DNA of 30,317 nt from a virus. Below are positions 12,401 through 23,977 of the stretch, piece after piece (within the stretch, counting starts at the first letter, position 1; every line of letters begins with the position of its first letter). The position numbers and the translations under genes are program-made. The notes under the pieces are model-generated. The model was not told where the DNA came from and did not search any database. It saw nothing but the letters and a program-made list of their open reading frames with translations. The stretch covers positions 1-30,317 of IMG/VR virus record IMGVR_UViG_3300021083_000120. One strand, given 5' to 3'.

Positions 12401-13389
12401 AATAATTCTATGTCGGCATTGAATTGTATGATTGGACGAAGTGCTCTGAAAGCATTTGGTGGCCACGGCGCATTATTCAAAGTCAATGTTGCATTGATAA
12501 CCTCAATATTATACCATTTGTTAGTTCTCGACCAAGCATTTTGATCTAGTGAACTTCTTGTAATGGTAATATAATCACCTGTAGTAGGAACATCCTGAAC
12601 ATTCCACGGTAATTGATTCCATTTAGAATTATTGATAGTATTACCATTTGATAATTGAATTATTCCACTCCATGGTAAGAATTGGAACACTGAATCTTCA
12701 GTGTAATCCGGGTAATCCGGTACCAATCGAATGCCACCAGGAATACCAATATTATCAACTGTATTTGGTTGAGAATAATTCGGGTCTTGTGATAGAACAA
12801 TTCTCATACCAGTTTGTAATGTCAAGCTCGGTGGTGTTGCTGTAGATGGTGTTGTATATGAATTCTGCCCAATGATATCAGAAGCGAGAATTGGTGAGTC
12901 ATCAAAACCACCAGTAATAACGATTGATGGTAGTCTTTGTTCAATCCAATAGTAGTTCTGATAATTCACGAACATATCAGCATTGATTGGCGGACACCAA
13001 CTGTAATAATCAGATTGGAATAGTCTATCTTGGTTTAAGGTATTACCACCATAATACTGAATTTGATTTAATAAGTCTTCATAGAAGAAGATATTATCTC
13101 TAAGATTATTCGTATCTCTAACATAGGCGGTAGGTTCAAGTTGCCATACGGTTCTATTTTTAGTAGGTTCTGGTACATAGTAATCAGAAATTGGATTATA
13201 ATACCCACTAACTCTTTCACCGAGATATCCAGTAATCAATTCACTCTGATCTTTGCTGAAAACTTGATCAAAGGTGGCATCAAAAAATTCCTTCTCAGTT
13301 TCTGTCTGTAACACACCAGGCAGGAATTTTACATAACTGTTCTCTAATGCAAGATTAGCTTGATTGATGGGTTGTCCCGAATTTGCCAT
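3426..13389 (-). CDS. Giant baseplate/virion protein in gp7 position (3,319 aa, four CGGY +1 sites)
   Basis: Triplet reading yields four pieces. They join perfectly by +1 reading at CGG 12261-12259 (CCA CGG TGA), 12227-12225 (CAA CGG CGT), 6214-6212 (GTG CGG TCA) and 4068-4066 (GGC CGG TGG), decoding Gly377, Gly388, Gly2392 and Gly3107. No other in-frame CGG exists in about 3,320 codons. The N-terminus reads NLALENSYVKFLPGVLQTET. The protein is rich in N, Y, W and T with many W..PW clusters (WNVAPWN, WNPWNTTPWD). It contains a CBM5/12-like stretch (W...G..Y..G..V.Y.G..Y.C, about 8720-8860) and GYGYTYDPVVTI-type beta repeats. T4 gp7 follows gp6 and is about 1,030 residues, so assignment to gp7 is positional only. 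Inference: a baseplate wedge or periphery scaffold. Ends at TAA 3428-3426. Confidence 0.8.
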
Positions 13390-13397
13390 TGATTGCC

Positions 13398-16300
13398 TTA
13401 GTTGTTTAAGTTTGCCATTGTAAGATTATTTACCACCAGCACATTTGACACCTGAAGTGTGCTAAGGAACAGCTCAGTTGGACCAGCTTGTATTTCGAAC
13501 AAATTACCAAATGAAGAATTAGGATTGTTTGATGTAATTACCACCGAACTAATTATAGTTGACAGTTGTTGATGAATATACGCACCTAATTCGCTGAAAT
13601 AGAATGTCTCACCAAAGTCCCAGTTTGCGATAGCAAAATAAGCATTCACTGCCTGAACGACTTGTGTCTTAACTACTTGGTCTGATACATTCGTTGCTGG
13701 TGCTTTTACTACCAAAAAGGTTGCTTGTAATTGTGGCGCCGCTTGTGATCCAAACAGAATTTTGAATGTTCCCGAATTCCATATCATTGTATCCGATACC
13801 ATTTTGTATTGATCCAAATTACTGAAATTTATTCTAAGATCTTCAGTTGTAGGTGCCGCCGGCATAGTTGCTAATGTGCCATTCTGGCTCGCCCACACCA
13901 ACATTTGCTGATAATACGAATCTACCAATACTACCATATCAATGATATTCGAAGGAGCAGGATCTATTCTTTGGTCTATAGGTGAATAATGACTCCACTT
14001 GAAATAGAATGGCTGTTGATTAATCACCGGAATAGTTTCGTTCTGTGTGAATGTCTTACCATTCTTATCAAAGTGTTCTTCATCATCGGCACCAACTAAG
14101 ATTTGTCCGGTGGGGAACATATTGGTATTATTCGATGCCTGAAATTCTAATACCTTATAAACTCCATACCCCGGTTGATAGGCATTATTAAATTGATCAT
14201 ATGTAATGAAGAATGATTTATCTAAGAAATATGAGCTCATTATGGTTTGCTTGTTAGCAACATCTAGTGTTCCTGCCAACCAAGGATATGCCGATAATGC
14301 GTTTGGTGTAGGTCCATTAAAGAAAGCAGTGACTTGATTGGCAATGGTAATTGGATAACCATTGCCAAATTCTAATTGAAGATCGTTGTTCAAGAATATC
14401 AAATCTGGCTGATCCAGGTATAGGATTGTTCCATTGAATGTACTCGGATTTGTTGGGTCGGCCCAAGTCGGACTATTTGAGATAAATGGCACACCGTATA
14501 ACAGAGTAGGATTATCGGGGTCGACAGGAAAATGAACATACAGAGTGCCAGTGATGTTCTGTAATGTCTGACCCCAGGTGGCGATCCACGGTCTTGTTCC
14601 TTGGTACGAGGTTATTTCATCTTGGTAATATTCGAATACGATTGTATCTGTAGTAGAAACAATCATATCAAATCCATTTGGTTGATCTGGAATATTATCA
14701 CCGTTGCTATCAACTAATGAAACTTGAACTTTCGAAGTATCCTGATATCCATCGTCGTCAATATATGTTCCGGTGATATTAAAAGTCACAGGCACTGATA
14801 AGAATGGAACTTGACTTTGATTGGTGTCTGGAATCAGATTATTCTCTACACTACCTGGATTATTATTGTCAATTGTGTTATTGGTATTGATCCACGGCAT
14901 TACCTCGATTGTGTCCTGAAGTGCTAAGCCTGTACTATTATCAATAATGACTTCGTTTGGTTCCCAGTAGAATCTCACATTTCGATATGATTCAAATACA
15001 AATACTCTTCCACGATTAGTCACAGTGTAGGTAGAGAAACCAGTCTGATTGCTACTTGTAATTTGGACATATATCATCCACGAGTTCGGCGCTACTGCGA
15101 AATTCGAATATATACCAGTTGATGGAGGTGGATATATGAACGGCTGTTGAACCGGATTCGGAACTAAGCCTACGAATGTCGAGACACCCCACACATTGTT
15201 TATCAAGTCATAATACAACCAGAATGATATTCCGGCATTGATAGCAGCAGTAATAGCATTGATTTCACTCTGATTCAGCGAAGTTCTGAAGGCCGGATAG
15301 ACCATTATTGCTTCATACAGATTTTGAACTTGGATACCTAATTCTACTGGTCCTATATTACTGATTGTAGGATCCAACGGAACACCATTCTGAATTACAC
15401 TGTTGACCGGTGCCGCTACTTGAGTGCTAAGATTTGGCACCCATACTGAATCTACCAAGGATGAACTCGCAAATTCTACAATGGAACCTGTAGTAATGAA
15501 ACTGTATGGCACAAAGCCAGTAAGGCTGGCTAATACAACATATCCACCACCACTATTCACAAAATAGCCGGTAGAATTTCTAAAGGTAGCAGGACTAGTT
15601 TTCCAGAACAACGGCATTCCATAATTAGGATTAGTTAAATCTAACAATGAATAACCATATGGAACTTCGGTTGTAGCATTCACACGAACTGCACTTTGAA
15701 ATTGAGTTAGGTATTCATCAAAGAAGAATGTCTGTAAATTTGGATCTAATAATTGATTCTGTATTTGATTTAATATCAACATTGCGATATTCGTAGAATT
15801 TGAGCCAGTTTGAGTTACGATGTTTTGTTGATTGGCATTATCGCGATATAACGCGCCGATCTTGTCCGAAAATTAAAAGATCACGATGAAACCCTGTTGG
15901 GTCTGTAGGATCCACATATCTACTTTGACCACTGAATGTTCTATCTATAGCCTGAATTTTATCAATCTGATTACCATAAATCAAAGGTAGCACATTGTAA
16001 TCACTTGAATTTACCATTCTATCTTGTGTAGAATATACTGCGGGCGCGTTCTGTTTTATTTGAGCATTTGTTTCTGATGGCGAAGCATTATTGACAGTAT
16101 ATTCAAGATTGAAAGTAATGGTCAAATTATAAGTCATTCCATCAACACCATAGTATGGAATTGCTAATTGAAGACCCTGAGCATTGGACGGAGTAATAAC
16201 CAAATTTTGATTGGCGCTAACTCTTACCCAAGTTCTAAATAATCCAGCCGGCACATTTCCGAAATTACCATCGGGGAATCTAATAGTGATGGTATCATTC

Positions 16301-17305
16301 AATCCACTGATCACATCAAAAATATTCCTCTGACTATACTGAATACTATTGTAGATAATATTCTGACCGGCAAGTTGCGGAACCATCATCCACTGTGCTA
16401 TTACATTACCGTTGTCATCAGTCTGCTGAACATATACATCGGTGTTATTGATATTTTGGTTGGCAATTTCAAATAGGCGATTAGGTATTGGAAATTGAAA
16501 ATTGCTATCAATGTTAGTTAAAGTGCCTTGTCTGAAATAGAAGAAGAATCCAGTGTTATCCGACCCAACACCGAGACTGTCATTTCTATAAATGAAATTC
16601 ATCTGATTGTTTGGATCCGGGTCTCTTTCAAAGAACTGCATTGTATCAAAATCTGGATTTACAACATCAATTGGATAGGTTTGACCATTGATTGCTACTG
16701 TGACTGGATAAGTCACATTCTGCAAGAGAACACTATTTAAGGCATATAAGTCGGTAGGAATATTTCCAATTGTACCGGACTGTGATGGATTACCAAATGG
16801 GTTGGTAGTATTGAATGCCTGATTTAATACTTGAATAAACTGATCGAACCAGTTGACATTATTTGGATCATTCCAATTTATCGTGGTATTAGTGATATTG
16901 TTACCATTTGTATCGGTAGTGACTTGATTGGTCTGAACGGATGAGAATTTGAATAATCCATTGGCTGCTAAGTTTCTACTTGGCACATAGTTGACCATTC
17001 TGGCAAGACGAATGATACTCTCACGGCGTTCGGCGGTATCAATGAAATTCTCTCTACTATTTAAATCGGTTCTGAAGGCAAGACTTGTTCCAAGATAGGC
17101 GATTAATTCAATGAGTGCGACGAATTCGCTGCTTTCAAGCCAATCATTAAAAACTTCAGGATAATAAGTCTGTATATAATTAACCAATGCCTGTTTCAAA
17201 GAAGGAAAATCATACGCACCGGTAGTCGATAAACTGGTATGCTTGAAACACAACCTGATAATACTCACCTGCAAACAGTTCTGATTGGCGGACGGATGCT
17301 GACAT
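13398..17305 (-). CDS. Baseplate wedge protein, gp6-like, enlarged (1,301 aa, two CGGY +1 sites)
   Basis: The true start is ATG at 17305 (MSASVRQSELFAGEYYQVVF) with AAGGTAAG upstream, 14 nt after the gp25 stop. The frame crosses CGG 17221-17219 (TAC CGG TGC; Gly29) to enter YDFPSL and then DWLESSEFVALIELIAYLG (54-72) and SRENFIDTAERRES, the signature of T4-type gp6, the wedge protein that forms the inner baseplate ring. A second site at 15858-15856 (GAT CGG CGC; Gly483) joins the following 794-codon frame. Without the first shift the conserved N-terminus SVRQSELFAGE is lost, so this site is strongly supported by family conservation. T4 gp6 is 660 residues, so the C-terminal half is an extension or added module. 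It has repeated beta-rich, N/T/P-rich sequence and ends NNLTMANLNN. Confidence 0.9.
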
Positions 17306-17318
17306 ATGTTATCTTACC

Positions 17319-17732
17319 TTAAAAGGATTCTGCACTTGCGATTGTGAATGACAGGAACAAGTTATCTTGTATCGACTGTGGTAGAAAAAACAGAGTAATG
17401 ATAATATTCACCGCCTGATCCTGTGAATACATTTGAAGGTCGACCAATTGAACTCTGGGTTCACTATTGATAACATTTATTACATCATTTCTAATATTGT
17501 TCTGAGTTATTTCATCCAATGGATCCATTACATACAATGGAATGTTCGAACCAAAGTTCGGCAACATTACTCTTTCGCCCGGAACAGTCATAAATTGATT
17601 TAACAAATCTCGTTTGATGATGTCGAGATTTGTTAAGGTATATGGCGGATTGGGCTGGTCAACAGTATTGAAACCAATAAAGAATGGTGGCGGAGTAATT
17701 AGATTGGTTTGTAAAGTTCCAGGATTGGCCAT
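17319..17732 (-). CDS. 25: Baseplate wedge protein gp25
   Basis: 137 residues, intact, no CGG codon. It matches the gp25/W-type wedge family, which forms the core (gp6)2-gp25-type bundle of contractile baseplates. Visible motifs are DIIKRDLLNQFMTVPGERVM followed by PNFGSNIPLYVMDPLDE, then NIRNDVINVINSEPRVQL and a final beta strand. Family members are normally about 130-140 residues, so this one is full length. It sits between the gp5-like and gp6-like genes exactly as in T4 (5-25-6). A late-type GATAAATA lies 33 nt upstream of the ATG. Confidence 0.92.
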   Translation of the reverse strand: MANPGTLQTNLITPPPFFIGFNTVDQPNPPYTLTNLDIIKRDLLNQFMTVPGERVMLPNFGSNIPLYVMDPLDEITQNNIRNDVINVINSEPRVQLVDLQMYSQDQAVNIIITLFFLPQSIQDNLFLSFTIASAESF

Positions 17733-17764
17733 AGGTAATTCTCATTAGAGTGTATATACCATCT

Positions 17765-17772
17765 TATTTATC
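17765..17772 (-). promoter_or_regulatory. Late-promoter-like element GATAAATA before gp25
   Basis: A minus-strand GATAAATAAG lies in the 63-nt gap between the gp5-like stop (17796) and the gp25 ATG (17732). It resembles the T4 late element TATAAATA and recurs before other minus-strand genes. Confidence 0.5.
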
Positions 17773-17795
17773 GCCAATGAAAAACGGTATTTTAT

Positions 17796-20375
17796 CTATA
17801 CAATTTGGACTTTCAATACTGCAGGTAACATTACACCAGTTGCCATTATTTGACCATCATCAGTTGCTCTACCTTTGACATAGCCGCTTCCACCAAGCAT
17901 TATTGCTGATTAATGAACCCGCCAGTGTATAATTACCAGCTTGAATTGCTGCTATAAGTCCCGGAAATTTTGATTGAACTTTACCTACACTCCCCCACCC
18001 GATATTAAATAGGATATCACAATAGCACGCCTTTCTATTATCATTCAGAGCATTCCAGCAAGTAGCTCCTAATTGTGATATAGCGCCAGTAGTAGCAGAT
18101 GTTAAATTGGAAGCAAACCAGGCATTTCTAACAGATAGTGGAATTGGTGTTCCGGAATTAGCATTCCAGTATTGCTGTGAAAAGGCAGGATACAATGGAA
18201 TTTCTGACTTAGTCAATAAGTGGCCAATACCGCCTGTAGGATTATTCACAGTATCGAGATAAGAATGTGGTATTGATGCTTCGTGATATATAATCAATTG
18301 TTGAACAACGGTAGTGAAGTTTGTACCGGAATTAGTAATCAACGTATTAGCATCGGCGCCGATCTCCTTGCACGGAAGTATTATTCGCACCTGGTGATGT
18401 ATTATCTGGTGGTGGCACAATAGAGATTGGTGTATTTCTTGAACCTTCGTACACAGTAGTTTGTGGTGTAATATTGCCAGCAATTGTTCCTAAGGATGTA
18501 CCGGTGTTCTCCGGACACGGTTCAAAGGTTGGTAGTCTACTTACTGTAGTCAATAAGGATTCGGCATTTCTTACAAATTTGTCAATTGGTATGAATATCT
18601 GCCATTGTGATGTATTGAATATAGTCACAGAAGCAGGTATATTAGTGAGTGCTTGATAATTCTGCGCTTGATAAGCAACGATAGTTCCTTGGCTATAAGC
18701 AATGCCGCCTTGCCACATGGGATATGATAGTGTCGTTGTCCAAGTAGGTAAGATATTGATCTTATTATTCAACGGCTTCACTTCAGCTTGAGTTGCTGTT
18801 GCTGCCTGCCACGGTGCTTGTGGTGAGGCAGGTGACGGTGGTGTAGGAACTGACCCACCACCGTTCAAATTAACATTACCGCCTTCTAATATAACAGTAG
18901 CACCACCACCTTCAATACCTACATTTGACCCACCTTGTAATATAATATCTGGCGAGGCAACCTGAAAACTACTTCCACCGTTTACCAAAATATCAGTTGA
19001 CGAATTTACACCTAAAGCACCATCAGTGCATAAGTTCATCGCAGTTGCAGCCGAAACATCTATATTCGCATTTGATCCCATTCTTATTGCTCCTGTAGCA
19101 GCAATATCTAAAGCCGCATTTGTGGTTAGTTTGATTCCTTTGTTGGAATTAAAATCTTGGCCGCCATTCTGTGTTGTTATTTGAAGAGCGTTATTTATGT
19201 CAATACTAAGATTATCTTGTAAGACAGTAATATAGGCATTATTTTGAATAGTAGCCTGAAGATTATTTAATGCCTGGATAACAACATTGCCGTCCGGTTC
19301 CGTTACCCTGACCTTGATATTCCCAGAATGGAATAGTTTTGGTTGTATTGGCTCCATTCACATCATATGTAAATTGAGTAGTAGTCTCAGTGGTATCGGC
19401 CGCCGCAGTAATGAATACATTCTGACCTGCTTCTATATTGATATTTCGGTCAGCTCGTAGGTTAATATCTTTCTGTGCTCTCATAGATATATCAGTTGCG
19501 CCAAATATATCAATATTACCATTAGCATCCATCTGGACCCACGCGGTTCCGTCACGATTAATAAGAAATACCAGTCCATTTGTTTCATCAATTTTTATCT
19601 GAGCACCAGTTTTAGTAGCAAGTTGGATATATTCACTTCCGACACCGGTCATCCATTATGAATGAACTACCGGCCCATTCTACGATCTGTGGAACCGCGG
19701 TTGAAGAGGACCCGGGGTTAATATTCCATAGGTCTGTGATGGTGCTTCTCTTCTGGCACTTGTGGTAGTAGTTCCACGAATAGGATCTTGAATCAATCCT
19801 TGATTACCAAGCCCTTTGAACTTTGTCTTCTCAAATGGTTTAGTTGTAGTATCCGGATTTGTGACACTGGTATTCCACTTGTTGTATTCGGCGGTTGGTA
19901 CGGAATATCCTGGAGTTGTGGCTGTGGTTCCATACTGGTAATTATTTGTAGATGCTGCCATACCTGGCACCATTTCATTCATATATTCCTGAAATAGGCA
20001 TCCAATCCATATACCTTTCGAAGCATCTCCGCCAATAAACATCACTATGACTTGATTTTCCAAATCTGGTGGTATCATCCACATTCCGTAGGAAGTTTGT
20101 GTGCCTTCGAATGTTTGAATATTATTTCTATTTTCCGTAGTGGGGTTTGTAGCACCTGCGAACGGTGAGCAGTAATTTACAGTAATCCAACTCTCGATGT
20201 CGGTAGGTAAAGAAGCGAATTCAGGAATCCATACTTTCAATCTTCCCATTCTTTGAACATCGGTATTGTCTTTCACAAATCCTATGAATACACCCGACAG
20301 GTTATTTACTCGACCCATTGGATCGAATTGTAATTGTCTCGAAGGTTTGTTGGTGCGGCTGTATAAATCAAACAT
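17796..20375 (-). CDS. Tail spike/lysozyme, gp5-like (857 aa, six CGGY +1 sites)
   Basis: Six CGG sites join four separated frames: 19697-19695, 19672-19670, 19647-19645, 19292-19290, 18361-18359 and 17886-17884, giving Gly227, 235, 243, 361, 671 and 829. Domain order: N-terminal OB-type domain (about 1-130; GVFIGFVKDN, MGRLKVWIPEF), then GGSSFIMDDGVGSEYIQL (234-251), whose GG and DDG glycines come from CGGT. Next is a VgrG/gp5 beta-helix with short repeats (about 250-510), a proline-rich linker, a CBM5/12-like module (about 549-593; YPMWQGG, GTIVAYQAQNYQAL), and a C-terminal T4-type lysozyme. The lysozyme has E697, D706 and T712 followed by GGIGHLLTK, with the same spacing as T4 lysozyme E11/D20/T26. 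It punctures and locally digests peptidoglycan at infection. In T4 gp5 the lysozyme precedes the helix, so the order here is rearranged. Stop TAG at 17798-17796. Confidence 0.92.
19645..19697 (-). other. Cluster of three CGGY +1 sites in gp5-like gene
   Basis: CGG codons at 19697-19695, 19672-19670 and 19647-19645 are each separated by exactly eight codons. Three +1 steps total one full codon, so the original frame returns after the third. The short segments read GSTDRRMG and GSSFIMDD, matching the conserved GGxSFxMDDG stretch of gp5 proteins. Confidence 0.88.
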
Positions 20376-20385
20376 AGTTTTTACT

Positions 20386-22945
20386 TTACGCTAATATAGT
20401 AGGTGAATTTGCTGCGTTTGGTGATGAAATATTTTTGACCTGACCAATTTGGCCGACCATACTGTTATTTATGCCGGGTATCTGTAGTGCTGATGTCGGA
20501 CTATTCGGATTACTCACGGCTGGTATTGTGGAGTAACCCGGAACAACAACTGGTAGATTACTATTCAATATTGGCGTAGTCTGAATTGCTGTAGTCGGAA
20601 TTATACTATTCGATGCCGGCACAGTTGCACCTTGCTGAGCCAATAAGGTCTGAGCATTGGTCGCTTCATATTGTTCAATATCTTTTATAAAGGTGGCAAT
20701 ATTGATGACTGGGTCTACAATTGCTATCATTTCTTGTGTGAATAATCCATTCACAAAATGATGATTCACTTCCGTAACTTGATAGACACCATTTATAGTA
20801 TCGACATCAGTGTACGGTGCCTGAGTATTTAAACCTTCAGGTCCATTTGGCGGATCTACAAATAATCTCGGAGTTCTCATTCTTACTAAGATAAAATTAT
20901 CACTCACATCAAAATTAGCCGATGTATTCAATTGTGTATTCACTGACTCTACAGTCGGTGGCGGATAAACTAATAAATCACGAGTAATAGGCGCTGGCTG
21001 AATCCAAAATGGATCACCTTTGATTGTCATATTTATTTTCATTAAATCGCCGCCGAACACCCTGATACATAGCTTGAGTGAATAATGCGCTTACTTGATT
21101 TTTACCGGGTCCGTGTGATTGTTCGACGCCATACCCTAATGATGTTTCTGTAGGTTGCTCAGCAAAGGCGATTGGTTTTATTTGGCCGTGGATTTAACTG
21201 TGATGCATATAATTGGTTGTTCTGTGTCTGCGCCTGTGTCACGAACATCAATGGATTGGCCGCCAATGTTTGCTGATTTTTTTGTTCGGCGCTTAATGCC
21301 AATCCACTTGGGTCCACTCTACTCGGATTCTTAGCAACTGCTAATAATTTCTGTAATGGTGTCGGGTTTGGAGTCGGTGTAATATTATTCTGTTTTGCTG
21401 TTAAGGAGTCGGCTTTTTGAACGGCAGTGGTAGCGGCGGCCTCTGCGCTCTGAATTGCAGTTGCATTAGCATCCGGTGAGTTTTTTAATCTAACTAAATT
21501 CACCAATGCGGTTACGGCAGCTTGTTCGGCTTCCAATGAGTCGTGCTGAGCTTTACCTACATTACTTGATGATGAATTATAATAAATACCATCAAATCTT
21601 GACAAGGTGTTAGTAAATGCCATATTGAATTTAACATCAAAGGTAATTACTTGATCATTCAATCCGGTAAACATATAATTATATTGCTTCTTTAATATAC
21701 CCTTTTGCTTATAGGTGTTATATCTATCTTTACCGATCTGTGTTGGTTTCGGCAGATTGACCGGCATTTTTTGGCAGATTACCTTTTAGATATGGAACAA
21801 TTATAATCGTGAAATGATTTGCATTGTTATTTCTGCCAGGATCAAATGCAATTGGTCTTGAATATGTTAAGACCCTCCATAACTTTTTCATATCATCTAA
21901 CGAGACTTGGTTAGGTGTTGTGGTAGAATTATTATTGCTCTTTGATGTGGTAGCACTACCTTTCGCTTCGGTTTGAAAATATGTTGTATTTGCTAAGATA
22001 GTGTCAATCATTCTATCAATACTTGTTCCTGTACTGAAATGTAATGATTTGGATTTAGCATCATAATAATTTCCGGATCTTGATGAATTTACATTATCTT
22101 TCGCAGGAAATAAAGGTAAATTAGCAATAGATGGATCTACTTGATATTCATAATAATCTGGTATAGTATATCCGGATACAATTTTTTCTACCTGATCAAG
22201 ATTTATCTTTTGAAATAATTGCTTCAGCGCATCATTCACTGTATTTATTGCTACTGGTGTCGGACTATTTTGAGATTTTCCATCAATTACTACATTATGC
22301 TGAACTACAAAATATTGATCCGATTGAGCAATATTATCAAAAATTACTGCAGACACTGCATAAATAGTGCCAACTTTATCTACCTGTGCTTCGATTTGTT
22401 TTATTGCTATAGGCCACACCCAGTGGTTGCCTTGAATATATCCAGTTGGTGTTGAATTATTACTTGCTAGAACAGGTGCTGATATTGTAGGTGATCTTGC
22501 TCTAAAGGATAATTCTATATAAAATGGTGATTTATTCCAGTTACCGATACCTAATTGAAGACTCGCTGTATAGATGTCATCCATTAATCGAGCACCGCGC
22601 AGGTTCAGTCAATTTGAATGTAAGCTCGGTAGAGGTACCACTACCAGTTTCTAATGTTGGACCTGCTAAGGTTCTTATATTAACATCATCAATCACAATA
22701 TCGGATATGCCTGTTTCGGCGATAATAGTCTGATAGGCAGGATTTAGCCACGCACCGGAAGACTGAGCGGCAGTAGATGCCATAAAGAATTTGAAATGAT
22801 ATGTCGGTAAATCATAACTATCAAGTGGGTTCGGTTGAAAGGCAAAGGTGGCATCAAGACCATTGTTAGAATTATCTCGCGAATAATTATTACCTAATCC
22901 TGCCGGTGTTGTTTGTGGTGTTGCTTGATTTGGAGTGCCAGCCAT
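20386..22945 (-). CDS. Baseplate hub-like structural protein (851 aa, four CGGY +1 sites)
   Basis: Four frames that look like separate genes join at CGG 22597-22595 (GCG CGG TGC), 21735-21733 (GAT CGG TAA), 21188-21186 (CCA CGG CCA) and 21055-21053 (GTT CGG CGG), giving Gly117, 404, 586 and 630. Joined landmarks match a hub-type family I recognise from T4-like phages: FKLTEPAGARLMDDIYTASL, then LGIGNWNKSPFYIELSFR, later KKQYNYMFTGLNDQVITFDV, and near the end GGDLMKINMTIKGDPFWIQ. These hallmarks span three of the four joints, which argues strongly for one protein. The ATG at 22945 lies 1 nt after the gp53-like stop, and the stop lies 10 nt before gp5-like. The position next to the spike suggests it does the gp27-type hub job; that assignment is inference. 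Confidence 0.85.
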
Positions 22946-22946
22946 T

Positions 22947-23240
22947 TTAGGTTTGAGCCTGTAGGATATTAGTTGGAATATATATTTGTAATCCGGAAAC
23001 AAAATCATTGATTGGATCAATCAATAAATCCGGATTTCTTACAGCAAATACCCACCACAATCCCGGAGTTCCGTATTGTTGAAAACTCAGTTTGTCAGGA
23101 CGAAGGTTCATTGTAGGAGGAATGATAAATAAGGCATCATATGGACTGGTAGTAATTGGTCTCGGAACCCAAATATCTAAATACCAATTTTTAATAGGAG
23201 TTAGGAGATACTGACTTGTATCTGTGCTATTTTGTGCCAT
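22947..23240 (-). CDS. Baseplate wedge protein, gp53-like (97 aa)
   Basis: Intact, no CGG codon. It contains NLRPDKLSFQQYG, then GLWWVFAVRNPD, then DPINDFVSGLQIYIP. This is the pattern of the short LysM-like region of T4 gp53 and relatives, which clamps baseplate wedges together. T4 gp53 is longer (about 196 residues), so this is a compact version. The ATG follows the upstream stop closely (TGATATATG at 23246-23238) and the stop is 1 nt before the next ATG, so the genes are translationally coupled. Confidence 0.75.
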   Translation of the reverse strand: MAQNSTDTSQYLLTPIKNWYLDIWVPRPITTSPYDALFIIPPTMNLRPDKLSFQQYGTPGLWWVFAVRNPDLLIDPINDFVSGLQIYIPTNILQAQT

Positions 23241-23243
23241 ATA

Positions 23244-23924
23244 TCAAATCCATCCCTGATCAAGTGATGCGCCGGTTCGAAAAGTATCCAAGTTAAATGT
23301 ATCTCTAAGAGCAACTGGTGTATATTGTGTATCCATTTCCAAACTTACCGTAATATGTGTAGGCACATAAGTCCATCCGGGATTTTTTGTGACGCCCGTC
23401 GGGGTTGTTCCTGATATACTACCGGCAGAGAATGCCTGCGTATTGATAGGAACATAGTCAATTGCGGCATCGAGCGTGTAATTGAATTTTTGAATAATGA
23501 CAGGAACATTATTGAATAGACTTGAACCCAGATAGTTGAATAATAATACAGGTGGTGGAGTACCCGATGCCTGATATGTTTGAGCACCAAAGTATGATTT
23601 AGTGACTACTCTGAAGAAATGTAGAACTGCTAAAAGATAATATGCTTCAGTGATAGTTTGTGCTGTGAATTCAGCATCCAATTTTAAGAAATTAGGAAGT
23701 GATCGAACATAGGCATTGTATCCATAGATAGAATGAGTAAATGTGTATGGTTCGTAAATTGCTTCACTCCCGGTCGACAATGAAGGAGTATAAGGAAATA
23801 GAACACCGTTCGTCGCAAACAACGGACTAAGAATATTTGAAGCAGTATTTTGGCCAAGTAAAGGCGCAATGCCAGCTTGGCCACCTTTAGCAGTCAGTTT
23901 CGCTCTGTAATCAATTTGAGGCAT
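23244..23924 (-). CDS. Baseplate-to-tube connector, gp48/gp54-like (226 aa)
   Basis: Intact, no CGG codon. The sequence YLLAVLHFFRVVTKSYFGAQ, then PPPVLLFNYLGSSLFNNVPV, then FNYTLDAAIDYV and VPTHITVSLEMDTQYTP match the central part of tail-tube initiator or cap proteins (T4 gp48/gp54 type), which join the baseplate hub to the tail tube. Family knowledge: these have a tube-like beta-barrel domain in which the AVxHFxR helix and the NVPV strand are conserved. It is the first gene of the leftward structural run, after a divergent control region holding GATAAATA. The choice between gp48 and gp54 cannot be made from this sequence alone. Confidence 0.65.
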   Translation of the reverse strand: MPQIDYRAKLTAKGGQAGIAPLLGQNTASNILSPLFATNGVLFPYTPSLSTGSEAIYEPYTFTHSIYGYNAYVRSLPNFLKLDAEFTAQTITEAYYLLAVLHFFRVVTKSYFGAQTYQASGTPPPVLLFNYLGSSLFNNVPVIIQKFNYTLDAAIDYVPINTQAFSAGSISGTTPTGVTKNPGWTYVPTHITVSLEMDTQYTPVALRDTFNLDTFRTGASLDQGWI

Positions 23925-23943
23925 TAGAAGTCTCCATATTGAT

Positions 23944-23951
23944 TATTTATC
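23944..23951 (-). promoter_or_regulatory. Late-promoter-like element GATAAATA heading the baseplate run
   Basis: A minus-strand GATAAATAAT lies 20 nt upstream of the ATG at 23924, in the divergent intergenic region. It is one of several copies of the octamer before minus-strand genes. Confidence 0.5.
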
Positions 23952-23977
23952 AGTGCAATTTTATGATAAGAACGAAT

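Noticed and set aside
3426-23020. Separate genes starting at internal ATG or GTG codons (for example 4061, 6231, 12238, 15782, 21060, 21767, 22584)
   Set aside because: Each lies just past an in-frame CGG and has its conserved N-terminal part in the preceding frame; the starts only mark where the new frame opens.
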